From positions 496,001 to 560,000 of the forward strand of contig NZ_CP014782.1 of the NCBI RefSeq assembly GCF_002005305.1: 64,000 nucleotides of DNA, read 5' to 3'. Positions within the stretch are counted from its first letter, which is position 1; each line of letters starts with the position of its first letter. Position numbers and translations under genes: made by a program. The notes below the pieces were generated by a model that saw nothing but the letters and a program-made list of their open reading frames with translations, was not told the DNA's origin and ran no database searches. This stretch comes from Shewanella psychrophila. GTDB lineage: Bacteria > Pseudomonadota > Gammaproteobacteria > Enterobacterales > Shewanellaceae. Of this stretch, positions 9,032-18,151 are shown in pieces.

Positions 9032-9739
9032 TTGAATAAGAGTGTGATCACAAATCTAATCGCGGCCCTCTTGCTGGCATCAGGTTATTATTTTTCATCG
9101 GCTATCGTCTTGAGCATAGGCTTGTTCGCTCTCTCTGGTGCGCTGACAAATTGGCTAGCCGTCCATATGTTATTTGAAAAGATCCCAGGCTTGTACGGCT
9201 CTGGCGTTATTCCGTCTCGCTTCGAAGAATTCAAAGCGGGTATCTCACATTTGATGATGAAGCAGTTTTTTACCGATGAAAATATCGATCGCTTCTTGTC
9301 GGATCAAGGTGGCAGTGAATCTCATATAAATCTGCAGCCCGTCATCGAGAAAGTCGACATGACGCCGGCATTTGATGCCCTGGTGACCACTGTTGAGCAG
9401 TCATCTTTAGGTGGAATGCTTGCCATGTTTGGTGGTACAGAAGCCATCACCCCGTTAAAAGAGCCGTTTATCGACAAAATGAAGGCGTCTTTGGTTGAGA
9501 TTTCACAGAGTGAGGAGTTTTATACCTTGCTTAAGAATGAGCTCGAGCAGCCCGATGTTTTGGCCGATATGAAAACGAAGATCAATGAGATTGTCAGCCA
9601 AAGATTAAACGAATTGACCCCTGAATTGGTGAAGGAGATCATTCAAGAGATGATTCGTGAGCACTTAGGTTGGCTGGTGGTCTGGGGGGGGGTCTTTGGA
9701 GGCATCATCGGATTAGTTGCGGCGCTGATACAAGCCTAA
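9032..9739 (+). CDS. DUF445 family membrane protein
   Basis: The start codon is TTG, supported by GGAG seven bases upstream and a good N-terminal fit. The 235-residue product has hydrophobic helices at both ends and a charged helical middle. DUF445 signatures include GALTNWLAVHMLF and GLYGSGVIPSRF. The family is widespread in membranes and its function is unsettled. The gene is shorter than the 400-residue DUF445 proteins. A run of nine G residues lies near the 3' end, just before the last membrane helix. Confidence 0.8.
   Translation: MNKSVITNLIAALLLASGYYFSSAIVLSIGLFALSGALTNWLAVHMLFEKIPGLYGSGVIPSRFEEFKAGISHLMMKQFFTDENIDRFLSDQGGSESHINLQPVIEKVDMTPAFDALVTTVEQSSLGGMLAMFGGTEAITPLKEPFIDKMKASLVEISQSEEFYTLLKNELEQPDVLADMKTKINEIVSQRLNELTPELVKEIIQEMIREHLGWLVVWGGVFGGIIGLVAALIQA
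9684..9692 (+). repeat. G9 homopolymer inside the DUF445 gene
   Basis: Nine consecutive G residues encode part of the Trp-Gly-Gly turn before the C-terminal helix. A one-base slip would replace the last membrane segment. Confidence 0.85.
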
Positions 9740-9774
9740 TCTATCCGTCTAGAGTTGAAACCTTTTAAATATTG

Positions 9775-9804
9775 AAACAGGGAACGAATTGGTTCCCTGT
9801 TTTT
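9775..9804 (+). terminator. Terminator of the DUF445 gene
   Basis: The inverted repeat AACAGGGAAC / GTTCCCTGTT (loop GAATTG region) is followed by TTTT. Confidence 0.8.
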
Positions 9805-9872
9805 ATAGTGATATCAATCAGCATCATTCTGCTAGTTTATTAACAGTGTAATGCTAGGAAAAGGAAGCCATT

Positions 9873-10223
9873 ATGACTGCTCATCATTCAATTAATTATA
9901 TCGAAATGCCAGTTAAGGATATCTCGGCCACTAAACAATTTTTTGGCCAGGTGTTTGATTGGGAATTTGTCGATTACGGTCCTGAATATACCTGTTTCAC
10001 TAATGCCGGTATCGCTGGGGGATTTTTCCTGTCTGAACAGATTTTCGACTTGGCTAAGGGAACGCCATTAGTGGTGCTATATTCTGCTCAGCTTGAAGCT
10101 TCTATGGCGAGAATCGAAGGCGCTGGTGGAGAAATATCTAAGGCTATATTCTCATTTCCAGGTGGACGACGTTTTCATTTTAAAGATCCCAGTGGTAACG
10201 AGTTTGCCATCTGGTCAGAATAG
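9873..10223 (+). CDS. VOC family protein
   Basis: This 116-residue single VOC domain starts HHSINYIEMPVKD and ends with FHFKDPSGNEFAIWSE, the typical closing strand with its metal-site Glu. It belongs to the group of small glyoxalase-like proteins whose substrates are mostly unknown. AAGGAAG precedes the ATG at good spacing. A CHMI-like isomerase gene follows after 39 bases, so the two may be co-transcribed. Confidence 0.83.
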   Translation: MTAHHSINYIEMPVKDISATKQFFGQVFDWEFVDYGPEYTCFTNAGIAGGFFLSEQIFDLAKGTPLVVLYSAQLEASMARIEGAGGEISKAIFSFPGGRRFHFKDPSGNEFAIWSE

Positions 10224-10262
10224 TTTCGTATGTAACGTATCCCTCATTTTCGAGAAATATTT

Positions 10263-10613
10263 ATGCCCCACTGTGTGATTGAATATTCGGCGCCTCTAGC
10301 CGAGTTGATAGATATTCCTAAGTTAGTCAAAGAGACTCATCAGGGCGCGATAGATTCTGGCTTGTTTGAATCAAAGGCAATTAAGATCCGCGCTCACAGA
10401 TGTGATGATTTTTTGATGGGTACTGAACCTGACGATAATTTCATTCATATTCGTTTATCCATTATGCCTGATCGCAGCAACGAGCAGAAAACCGTGTTGC
10501 TGGAACGGATATATGCCAACATTGTGGCACTCACTTCAGACGTGAATAGTGTGACCATAGAGATCCTCGATATCGACAGTCAACATTATTTCAAGGCATT
10601 GGCACCAAGTTAA
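10263..10613 (+). CDS. 5-carboxymethyl-2-hydroxymuconate isomerase-like protein
   Basis: This 116-residue protein starts Met-Pro-His. Removal of Met would expose Pro as the catalytic base, as in CHMI/4-oxalocrotonate tautomerase-like enzymes. HCVIEYSAPL at the start, the RAHRCDDFLMG segment and FIHIRLSIMPDR match the CHMI family. In homoprotocatechuate degradation this enzyme isomerises an intermediate, but none of the other hpa genes are near. The actual role may be a different keto-enol tautomerisation. Confidence 0.8.
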   Translation: MPHCVIEYSAPLAELIDIPKLVKETHQGAIDSGLFESKAIKIRAHRCDDFLMGTEPDDNFIHIRLSIMPDRSNEQKTVLLERIYANIVALTSDVNSVTIEILDIDSQHYFKALAPS

Positions 10614-10686
10614 GCATCAGAAACCGTCCTACTGCATGAATCGTGCTTATACTAATACTGTGAATTGCTAACTGGAAGTAAGCTAA

Positions 10687-11430
10687 ATGCGAAGTTGGCT
10701 GTGCTTTATTCTGATGTTCGGCTTACCTGTGTGGGCGGCTCCTGCTATGCGAGCCTGCATCGACCACTATCCTCCGTTTCAGATCATAACCGATGATGGG
10801 ATCATGGGGGAAAGTCTGGTGGCCTTGAATTTGTTGGCTAAACTCATCAAACATGATTTAGTGATTAAGACTAGCCCAAATTTTGCCAGATGCCTTCGCA
10901 TGTTGAAAGTCGGTCAGGTGGACGTCGTCGCCGGTTTGATTTTAAAGCCAAAAAGACAAGCCTATGCCAGCTTTCTTCCTTATCGTGAAGACAGCCATTA
11001 TGTGTTTATCAGCCGTGATCCCGATATTAATATTGAGTATTATGAGCAGTTAGCCAATCATACGATAGCAGTGTCCCGCCATACCCACTATTTTGACCGA
11101 TTCGATCAAGATCCCGAGTTACGTAAGATCGTGGTCAATGATATCAAGACTGCGATTGCTATGCTGGCTAAAGAACGCTTCGAGCTCTTAATTGTACCTG
11201 AGATGATCTTACCGAGTATCAGGCGGGATTTTACTCAGTTTGATAATCTGTTTAAGGTTCACCCTTATCGATTTAAGCCGCAACGTATCGTCTATTTTGG
11301 TTTCAGCCGTAAGCATCAGCTGGTTATCGAGCCTGATATGCTCTCGACTACTGTCGAGGCTGCCTATGAAAATGGGTTATTTATCAAAGAAATTGAGACG
11401 TTTACCAACGAACATTTGGAGTGGTATTAA
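10687..11430 (+). CDS. Periplasmic solute-binding protein, family 3 type
   Basis: This 247-residue protein has a signal peptide (hydrophobic core, cleavage after AAPA at about residue 20). It has a bacterial extracellular solute-binding family 3 fold: CIDHYPPFQII at the ligand-binding start, DVVAGLILKPKRQAYASF in the middle, and an IAMLAKERFELLIV hinge region. No ABC permease or ATPase genes are adjacent. Shewanella genomes have many such orphan proteins, some acting in sensing. The ligand is unknown. Confidence 0.8.
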   Translation: MRSWLCFILMFGLPVWAAPAMRACIDHYPPFQIITDDGIMGESLVALNLLAKLIKHDLVIKTSPNFARCLRMLKVGQVDVVAGLILKPKRQAYASFLPYREDSHYVFISRDPDINIEYYEQLANHTIAVSRHTHYFDRFDQDPELRKIVVNDIKTAIAMLAKERFELLIVPEMILPSIRRDFTQFDNLFKVHPYRFKPQRIVYFGFSRKHQLVIEPDMLSTTVEAAYENGLFIKEIETFTNEHLEWY

Positions 11431-11522
11431 GCGTTTTCGAGTACCTAGTGTTAGATTTTCAGGGAAGTAAAAGGGTTTATCAACGCATATCCTGAGTGGA
11501 ATTAAGGGTAAGAACGCATATA

Positions 11523-11556
11523 AAAATGCCGTGAATTGTCATTCACGGCATGATAA
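11523..11556 (-). terminator. Terminator of asnB
   Basis: An 11-base perfect stem (ATGCCGTGAAT / ATTCACGGCAT) with a four-base loop is followed on the minus strand by TTTTTATA. It may also slow transcription from the convergent solute-binding gene, but no T-tract exists in that direction. Confidence 0.75.
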
Positions 11557-11593
11557 AAAATTACATGACCCACTTTAGCTAATCATCTATAGA

Positions 11594-13270
11594 TCAATAA
11601 GCGCTATCGTGCACCGATTGTACAGCCCGTCCCGATGGGTCGATAATGCCTTGTAGGCTTTCATCCCAGGCTAGCGCTTCTGGCGTTGAACAAGCCACAG
11701 ATTTACCACCCGGTACTGTCTCTGCTGCCGACTCTAACGGAAACTGCTCTTCGAAGAAACAACGGTAGTAGTAACCTTCTTTGGTATCAGGCGTGTTATA
11801 AGGGAACCTAAACTTGGCATTGGCCAGCTGAAGGTCATCGACTTTCTCTGCTGCCAGCTCCTTTAAGCCATCGATCCATGAGTAGCCAACACCATCACTG
11901 AACTGTTCTTTCTGACGCCATGCGACTTCTTTGGGTAACTTGTGTTCGAATGCCTGACGCAGAATATGCTTCTCGATACGGCCATCTTTTGACATCTTAG
12001 CTTCTGGATTGATGCGCATCGCCACATCCATAAATTCTTTATCAAGGAAGGGCACACGCGCTTCGAGTCCCCATGCTGCCATGGCCTTGTTGGCTCGTAG
12101 ACAATCGAACATGAAGAGCTTGTCCAGTTTACGTACTAGCTCTTCATGGAAAGCTTGTGCATTCGGCGCCTTATGGAAATATAAGTAACCACCGAACAGC
12201 TCATCGGCGCCTTCACCCGATAACACCATTTTTATGCCCATGGCTTTAATTTTTCTCGCCATGAGATACATAGGTGTTGCAGCGCGAATGGTAGTGACAT
12301 CATAGGTTTCAAGATGATAAATCACATCTTTAATCGCATCGATACCGTCCTGGAAGGTAAAGGTGATCTCGTGGTGGATTGTTCCTATGGCATCGGCGAC
12401 TTTTTTCGCCGCTATTAAGTCGGGGGCACCTTCGAGGCCAACGGCAAAAGAGTGAAGCTGCGGCCACCACGCATTGCTCTCGCCATCATCTTCGATACGA
12501 CGTTTAGCATAAGTTTGAGTGATAGCCGAGATAACCGATGAGTCAAGACCTCCCGATAGCAGCACACCATAAGGTACATCAGACATAAGCTGGCGTTTAA
12601 CCGCGGCTTCCAGTGCATCTCTAATCTCATCGATACTGGCTGGGTTATCTTGTACCGCTGCAAACTCGCGCCAATCACGCTGATAATAAGTCACATAACC
12701 GTCTTCTGTGTCGGTTGCTTTGTTACATAGGTATTGACCGGGCTTAAATACATTCACAGTCTTACAGACGGGCATCAAGGCTTTCATTTCTGATGCGATG
12801 TAGAAGTTACCTTCGGCGTCTAAACCTGTGTAGAGGGGAATGATCCCCATATGGTCACGGCCAACCAAATACAAGTCTTTAGACTTATCGTAGAGCACGA
12901 AGGCGAATATGCCGTTTAGTTTATCGAGAAAGTCGACACCATACTCTTGATAGAGGGATAAAATTACTTCACAGTCAGAGTTAGTCTGGTAAGCGTATTT
13001 ATCACCGAGCTCGGCCTTGAGTTCTTTGTGGTTGTAGATCTCACCGTTGACCGCAAGAATAATGTTTCCATCGCTGCTTAGCAAAGGTTGAGCACCGTTA
13101 TCTATATCGACAATGGCGAGGCGCTCATGAGCTAAAATGGCTTTGTCGCAGCTGTAGATCCCTGACCAATCCGGTCCACGGTGGCGCATCAACTTCGACA
13201 TTTCCAGTGCGACCTGTCGCAGCTGTGTTGCGTCTGACTTAATATCTAAAATGGCAAAAATTGAACACAT
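11594..13270 (-). CDS. asnB: Asparagine synthase B (glutamine-hydrolysing)
   Basis: This 558-residue cytoplasmic enzyme makes asparagine from aspartate, ATP and glutamine. The N-terminal class II glutamine amidotransferase domain uses Cys2 (MCSIFAI) with the RGPDWSG and NGEIYNHKEL motifs. The synthetase domain has the ATP pyrophosphatase loop SGGLDSS and the later SGEGADELFGGY and EARVPFLDKEF motifs. Length matches E. coli AsnB. CAGGAG lies upstream of the ATG at good spacing. The gene is monocistronic with its own terminator. Confidence 0.96.
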   Translation of the reverse strand: MCSIFAILDIKSDATQLRQVALEMSKLMRHRGPDWSGIYSCDKAILAHERLAIVDIDNGAQPLLSSDGNIILAVNGEIYNHKELKAELGDKYAYQTNSDCEVILSLYQEYGVDFLDKLNGIFAFVLYDKSKDLYLVGRDHMGIIPLYTGLDAEGNFYIASEMKALMPVCKTVNVFKPGQYLCNKATDTEDGYVTYYQRDWREFAAVQDNPASIDEIRDALEAAVKRQLMSDVPYGVLLSGGLDSSVISAITQTYAKRRIEDDGESNAWWPQLHSFAVGLEGAPDLIAAKKVADAIGTIHHEITFTFQDGIDAIKDVIYHLETYDVTTIRAATPMYLMARKIKAMGIKMVLSGEGADELFGGYLYFHKAPNAQAFHEELVRKLDKLFMFDCLRANKAMAAWGLEARVPFLDKEFMDVAMRINPEAKMSKDGRIEKHILRQAFEHKLPKEVAWRQKEQFSDGVGYSWIDGLKELAAEKVDDLQLANAKFRFPYNTPDTKEGYYYRCFFEEQFPLESAAETVPGGKSVACSTPEALAWDESLQGIIDPSGRAVQSVHDSAY

Positions 13271-13706
13271 ATTCTAGCTCCTGCAAATCGGTGTAAATCT
13301 CAATTGGTATTACTGTGCCAGTAATTGATGCTTTTGCCAAACCCTAAATTGATAAAACATGAGTAAAAGTGCGGTTTGTTGGTAGATCTACATATTTAAA
13401 TGGTAATTGAAATGAGTTTTATCTAACAAATATTGGTTTTTGTTAACGATAATTCGTTTTCACTATGTGGTGGGTGGTGGAAATTGATTTTTTATCAGTG
13501 GAAATTGCTTAATGTCATTAAAAGCACTATTACCGTTAATTGCTGATTTTTTCCTCGTTAAGGCTTGACTGAAACTGGCATTGAGCTGAGTAATAATATG
13601 GCTCCCAAGCAGCGGGAGCCATATTCAGCAGATCATGAATAAAGACCATCAACTAGAGTGATTAAGATAATCATCAATTTGAAGACCAATTTCAGGTTAA
13701 TCTAGG
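13271..13706. other. Intergenic region upstream of asnB
   Basis: The region is 436 bases long. It must hold the asnB promoter and the terminator of the M28 gene. It is AT-rich, with a half-copy of the TTGGTATTA motif near 13305. I see no coding frame or RNA gene in it. Confidence 0.5.
13597..13625 (-). terminator. Hairpin downstream of the M28 peptidase gene
   Basis: An 11-base perfect stem (ATATGGCTCCC / GGGAGCCATAT) with a seven-base loop. On the minus strand it is followed only by TATTACTC, so the T-tract is poor. The stem is strong enough to be a likely terminator. Confidence 0.6.
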
Positions 13707-15401
13707 TTATTCACTCACGGCTTGAGTGTTTGCACTTCGAAGAGAGTGAAACTCAGTGCCAGCAAAGTATCCAGGCCAGTCTTGGCTGTTGGCCAAGGTT
13801 TCAGCTGCACTGTAATAAATAGCCAAGTCTTGTAGGGCGCCGCTAAGATCCCAATCTTCCCGGTATTCATCACAGGTATTGTGGTAACAGCCCTTCATGG
13901 TCTCCTTCATCTTCACCTTGTATTGTGCCGTGGCCTCATCGACTGGCTCACTGCCGCCGCCGGCGAATACAGCCGGAATGCCGAGCTTGGCGAAACTGAA
14001 ATGATCTGAGCGGAAAAATCCACCTGATTCCGGTCGACTTTCGGCCTTAGCCACGCGATTTTGTGATGTTAATGCGTCTATCAGGTAGTTTTCTAATTCA
14101 GACTTGCCTTTGCCGACGATAGTGTAATCCAAGGTACGGCCGTATATGTTGGTACTGTCTAAGTTGAATACGGCCACGGATTTATCGATAGGATAAATGG
14201 GGTTGGCAGCATAGAAACGTGAACCCAGTAAGCCTTGCTCTTCACCTGTGGTGGCGATGAAAGTGACCGAGCGAGAAAGAGGCTGTCCATCTTTAGATTG
14301 CTTGGCAAACTGACGGGCTATTTCGAGTATGCCTGCGGTGCCAGAAGCATTATCAAGTGCACCATTATAAATTTGATCGCCGTCTTTGCTCTCATCCTTG
14401 CCGATATGATCCCAGTGGGCAGTAAACAATACCTGCTCATCGGGCCGTTTATTGCCCGGAAGGGTGGCGACAACATTATAACTGTTGGCATAGCTGGCCG
14501 TATTGGCGAATTGAATATTGGCCGTTTGTTTAAGAGGGACATTCATCGGGCCGCTGGCTGCTCGTTGGACAAGCTCTGATAAATTCAGGCCTGACTTTTC
14601 AAATACCTTGGTTGCAATATCTTGGGTGATCCAGCCTTCAACTTGTACATGCTTATCTAGCTCAGTTTTATCAACCACCAAATCTTGTTGAGGGCCTGTC
14701 CAGCTGTTTTCTACCACGGACCAGGGGTAAGATGCCGCGGCAGTTTCGTGGATAATGATGGCACCTAGGGCACCCTGTTTACTTGCCTCGCTGAACTTAT
14801 AGTCCCAGCGACCGTAGTAAGTCATGGCTTTACCGTTAAACTTACCTGAGTCCGGTAGAGCAAATCCTGGGTCATTGACCAAGATCACCGCAATTTTTCC
14901 ATGCATATCCAGATCTTGGTAGTCGTTCCATTCGTATTCAGGTGCATTGATGCCGTAGCCAACGAATACCAACGGCGCGCTAGCAATATCGACGCCGCCA
15001 TTGTCATGACGGCTGCCTAGAACGATATCTTTTCTGTGTTCAAGTGTAAGATCTGCAAAGCTGATAACTTGTTGCTCTGAAGCCGTATAGGTCACCATGG
15101 GCACAGCTTGCAGGTAATCACCATGATTGGCTCCTACAAGTCCCATTTCTTTAAAGGCTTGGGTCAAGTAGTTAAGGGTGAGAGTTTCCCCTTTGGTGGT
15201 TGGCGCGCGGCCTTCAAACTCATCGGAAGATAAGGTTTTGATATCTTGCCTAAAGCGAGCTTCATCGAACTTAACTGGGCTGTTTGCCGCTGTGTTAACT
15301 GCTGGCTTAACTTCTGATGATGTGGAGGTTTGGGTGTCAGTTGGGTGTTGGCTACAGGCACTAAGCAGTGCAAGCGCACATACCGGAGGCAGTAATCGCA
15401 T
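13707..15401 (-). CDS. M28 family metallopeptidase lipoprotein with PA domain
   Basis: The start giving MRLLPPVCALALLSAC is chosen because AGGAC lies before it and it begins a lipoprotein signal with lipobox LSAC; an upstream in-frame ATG adds 20 residues and would bury the signal. The 564-residue product has a PA insert (about residues 130-260) and an M28 zinc peptidase domain. That domain has the metal ligands HWDH, GALDNASG (Asp), TTGEEQG (Glu pair) and a later SDHFSF His. It probably trims peptides in the periplasm as an aminopeptidase. The gene is monocistronic. Confidence 0.86.
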   Translation of the reverse strand: MRLLPPVCALALLSACSQHPTDTQTSTSSEVKPAVNTAANSPVKFDEARFRQDIKTLSSDEFEGRAPTTKGETLTLNYLTQAFKEMGLVGANHGDYLQAVPMVTYTASEQQVISFADLTLEHRKDIVLGSRHDNGGVDIASAPLVFVGYGINAPEYEWNDYQDLDMHGKIAVILVNDPGFALPDSGKFNGKAMTYYGRWDYKFSEASKQGALGAIIIHETAAASYPWSVVENSWTGPQQDLVVDKTELDKHVQVEGWITQDIATKVFEKSGLNLSELVQRAASGPMNVPLKQTANIQFANTASYANSYNVVATLPGNKRPDEQVLFTAHWDHIGKDESKDGDQIYNGALDNASGTAGILEIARQFAKQSKDGQPLSRSVTFIATTGEEQGLLGSRFYAANPIYPIDKSVAVFNLDSTNIYGRTLDYTIVGKGKSELENYLIDALTSQNRVAKAESRPESGGFFRSDHFSFAKLGIPAVFAGGGSEPVDEATAQYKVKMKETMKGCYHNTCDEYREDWDLSGALQDLAIYYSAAETLANSQDWPGYFAGTEFHSLRSANTQAVSE

Positions 15402-15563
15402 TGAATGTCCTATTATTATTGTTATTGGTGAGTGTAAAAATCGATCTTGCGCTGACATCATGAAGGAAAATAGCCCGCTTTGACAAGCAGGCTATTGGTT
15501 TCCTAAGTGTAAATGTGTTTCTTAATATTGCTATGTGCCGTAGTTGATTGCTAAATGACCATA

Positions 15564-16310
15564 TTAAACGATGTCGATATCTCCGGCGCAGGCAAACACA
15601 TGGTTAGGGCGGAAGGGCTCTTTGTCAACATCGTGAAGTTGGCTGACCCCGCTGGTGACCAGAATCGTCTCCAGACCAGCCTGAAAACCTGCCAGTATAT
15701 CGGTCTTCATGTTATCGCCGATGATCACTGTATTGTCCGAGTGACCATCAATATGGTTAAGTGCCGAGCGAATGATCCAGGAGCTTGGTTTGCCCACGTA
15801 AAAAGGCATACGGCCGCTAATTCGCTCGATTGGCGCGCACAAGGCACCACAAGCTGGGCTATGTGCCGGACCATGGGTATCTGGGTTAGTAGCGATAAAG
15901 CGGGCACCTTCGGCGACGAAACGGGCCGCCTTGTGGATCATCTCCCAGTTATAAGAGCGCGTTTCGCCAACGATAACAAAGTCAGGGTTGATATCAGTGA
16001 TGGTAAAACCAGCTTTATAGAGTTCGTGGGTCAGGGCGCCTTCACCTATCACATAGGCCTTACTTCCTGTTTGATGCTTTAAAAAATCAGCGGTTGCCAT
16101 GGCAGAGGTATAAAAGCACTCCTCTGGCACATTTATCCCCGCCGCGCCGAGTCTGTTTTGCAGATCTTTACCGGTTTGGACTGGATAGTTGGTCAAGATA
16201 ACCAAAGGGTTACCTTGCTCGAGCACCCGGTGTATGAATTTGTCACTACCAGGAATAAGCTCATTGTTGTGCAGTAGAACACCATCGATATCACAGATAA
16301 TATTTTTCAT
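15564..16310 (-). CDS. nagD: NagD-like HAD-IIA sugar/nucleotide phosphatase
   Basis: This 248-residue HAD-superfamily enzyme has CDIDGVLLHNN (nucleophile Asp with the DxD pattern), LTNYPVQ (motif II Thr), a C2 cap, GKPSSWIIRSAL (Lys) and GDNMKTDILAGFQAG (acid pair). It is very close in style to E. coli NagD, which hydrolyses UMP, GMP and other phosphates. No nag genes are adjacent. The gene lies between the M28 peptidase and the gluconate transporter on the same strand, but with about 160 and 300 base gaps it is probably independently transcribed. Confidence 0.86.
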   Translation of the reverse strand: MKNIICDIDGVLLHNNELIPGSDKFIHRVLEQGNPLVILTNYPVQTGKDLQNRLGAAGINVPEECFYTSAMATADFLKHQTGSKAYVIGEGALTHELYKAGFTITDINPDFVIVGETRSYNWEMIHKAARFVAEGARFIATNPDTHGPAHSPACGALCAPIERISGRMPFYVGKPSSWIIRSALNHIDGHSDNTVIIGDNMKTDILAGFQAGLETILVTSGVSQLHDVDKEPFRPNHVFACAGDIDIV

Positions 16311-16610
16311 TTATCAATCTCGGTATACAAAGGAATTTTAGCTAACGTTATTTAATCCATATAAAGCCAAATTGACTGTCATTACAATGCTTTTTACTCA
16401 ATTGTGCGGACTAAATATTAATGGCAAGTGGCATTAGCTAATGTATGAGTCAGTGGATTGCAGCTAAAGACTCTATGGCATGGTGAATAGGAGGTATTTG
16501 GGTGGATATTTTTGGATTTAAACATCCGTGTTTAAATCCATTGATACGTGAGTTGATTACTGAATTAATTAGCTGAATTGATCACGCAACAGTTACAAGC
16601 GGCTAGAGCG
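16311..16610. other. Intergenic region between gntT and nagD
   Basis: The stretch contains an 11-base AT-rich inverted repeat (TGGATTTAAAC / GTTTAAATCCA, positions 16513-16540) with a six-base loop. It could act as the gntT transcript end, although no T-tract follows on the minus strand. The rest shows no coding frame. Confidence 0.45.
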
Positions 16611-17987
16611 TTAAAGTAGCATGCTAAGCAGGGCCACTATGATAAAGGCAATCGTGCCCAAAAGGGTTTCCATCACAGTCCAGGTTTTAAGGGTGGTTTT
16701 TTCATCCATCTCCATAAGGCGTGATACCAGCCAGAAGCCCGAGTCATTGAAATGTGACAATACGGTGGCGCCGCCTGCGATAGCGATAACGATGAAACAC
16801 AGATCAAGCTCAGACAAACCAGAGGTCGCAGCTACGACGGGAGCTATCAATGCCGCTGTCGTAGTCAGGGCCACCGTTGCTGAGCCTTGAGCGACGCGAA
16901 GACAAGTGGCGATAACGAAGGCCGCCAGAATTACAGGCATGCCTGTATCGGAGAGGACACCAGCCAGTGCATCGCCAATACCGCTCGCGCGGAGCACGCC
17001 GCCAAACATACCGCCAGCACCAGTGACCAGAATAACCGCGCAGATAGGGGCTAATGAATCACCACAGAGTTTTTCCAGTTTCGCCATGCCGAAATCTTTG
17101 GCGAAGATGATAAGACAGACTAGCAAGGTGATCATTAAGGCTATCGGGGTTTTACCTAACATTCTTAGAAATTCAACTAAGGGCGATGAGCTATCTAGCA
17201 TGCCGGCCACAGCGAGTGTATTAAGGCCGGTATCCATAAATATCAGCATGAGCGGTAGCAGCAAGATACTTATTACAGTCGAGAATTTTGGCAGTCTTGA
17301 CTCATCTATGATGGTGTCTGTGTTGAAGAAGGCTTTAGACAGAGGAATATTAAACTTCTTGCCGGCATATTGGCCAAACAGATAAGCGCCGATATACCAG
17401 GTTGGTATCGAGACACTTATACCCACAAATAGCAGCAAGCCTATGTTAGCGCCTAATAAGTCTGCTGCAGCAACCGGGCCCGGGTGAGGGGGCACGAATC
17501 CATGCATAACGGCAAATGCCCCAGCTGATGGCAATGCATATTTAAGCGGTGAACCACCAAAACGAGCAGCGACACTCAAGATGATGGGCATCATCACAAT
17601 GAGGCCTGCGTCGAAGAAGATGGGAAAGCCAAACAGCAAGGATGCAATACCTAAGGCGAGTGGCGCGTTCTTCTCACCAAAACGTCCAACCAGCTTATCG
17701 GCCAATACCTTAGCGCCGCCCGTCACTTCCAATATCTTGCCTATCATGGCGCCGAGGCCAACGAGCAAGGCTACTGATGCCAAGGTGCCGCCGAACCCAC
17801 TCATCATAGTCGGCACAACGTCTTGAGATGATACGCCGGTGACGATGGCGGTAGCGAAGCTCACTAGGGTAAGAGAAACAAAAGCATGGATTTTTAATTT
17901 AATGATTAAGATGAGCAGAGCAGCGATAGCTAGCACCGCGACACTAAGTAGAAATGTTGGATCTGCTGTTTGAGCCATCAGGTTCAT
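16611..17987 (-). CDS. gntT: Gluconate:H+ symporter, GntP family
   Basis: This 458-residue inner-membrane permease has about 12-14 hydrophobic segments. GntP family signatures include LVGLGAMIGKILEVTGGA, GFVPPHPGPVAA, RVAQGSATVALTTTAAL and a C-terminal SHFNDSGFWLVSR. The gene is divergent from gntK with a double GntR operator between them, which strongly supports gluconate as substrate. Whether it corresponds to GntT, GntU or another paralogue cannot be decided here. Confidence 0.88.
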   Translation of the reverse strand: MNLMAQTADPTFLLSVAVLAIAALLILIIKLKIHAFVSLTLVSFATAIVTGVSSQDVVPTMMSGFGGTLASVALLVGLGAMIGKILEVTGGAKVLADKLVGRFGEKNAPLALGIASLLFGFPIFFDAGLIVMMPIILSVAARFGGSPLKYALPSAGAFAVMHGFVPPHPGPVAAADLLGANIGLLLFVGISVSIPTWYIGAYLFGQYAGKKFNIPLSKAFFNTDTIIDESRLPKFSTVISILLLPLMLIFMDTGLNTLAVAGMLDSSSPLVEFLRMLGKTPIALMITLLVCLIIFAKDFGMAKLEKLCGDSLAPICAVILVTGAGGMFGGVLRASGIGDALAGVLSDTGMPVILAAFVIATCLRVAQGSATVALTTTAALIAPVVAATSGLSELDLCFIVIAIAGGATVLSHFNDSGFWLVSRLMEMDEKTTLKTWTVMETLLGTIAFIIVALLSMLL

Positions 17988-18047
17988 AATGATACCTATC
18001 TCGTGTAAGGGGTAAGTTTGTTTGTGTTTTAGTTCACAAATCTCTTG

Positions 18048-18073
18048 GTTACGGGTAACATGTTACCCGTAAC
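18048..18073. promoter_or_regulatory. Double GntR operator between gntT and gntK
   Basis: A perfect 26-base palindrome is built of two adjoining sites, GTTACGGGTAAC and GTTACCCGTAAC, separated by AT. Each has the GTTAC-N2-GTAAC architecture of GntR (LacI family) operators. It lies 60 bases before gntT and 78 bases before gntK, so one complex could repress both. The same architecture precedes gntR about 11.7 kb away. Confidence 0.85.
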
Positions 18074-18151
18074 ACTACTTGTGTAAAGTACTATTTTTAA
18101 TCTGAATAGCAAAATGTCGTCTTGGGTCACTCTGAAGGTAGAGGAAGTTAT

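Noticed and set aside
14235..14579. Open frames opposite the M28 peptidase and other large genes
   Set aside because: They lie entirely inside well-supported genes, have no ribosome-binding sites, and their translations look like antisense of conserved motifs.
15555..16082. 175-codon frame opposite nagD
   Set aside because: The nagD frame on the other strand has all HAD motifs; this frame is its antisense shadow.
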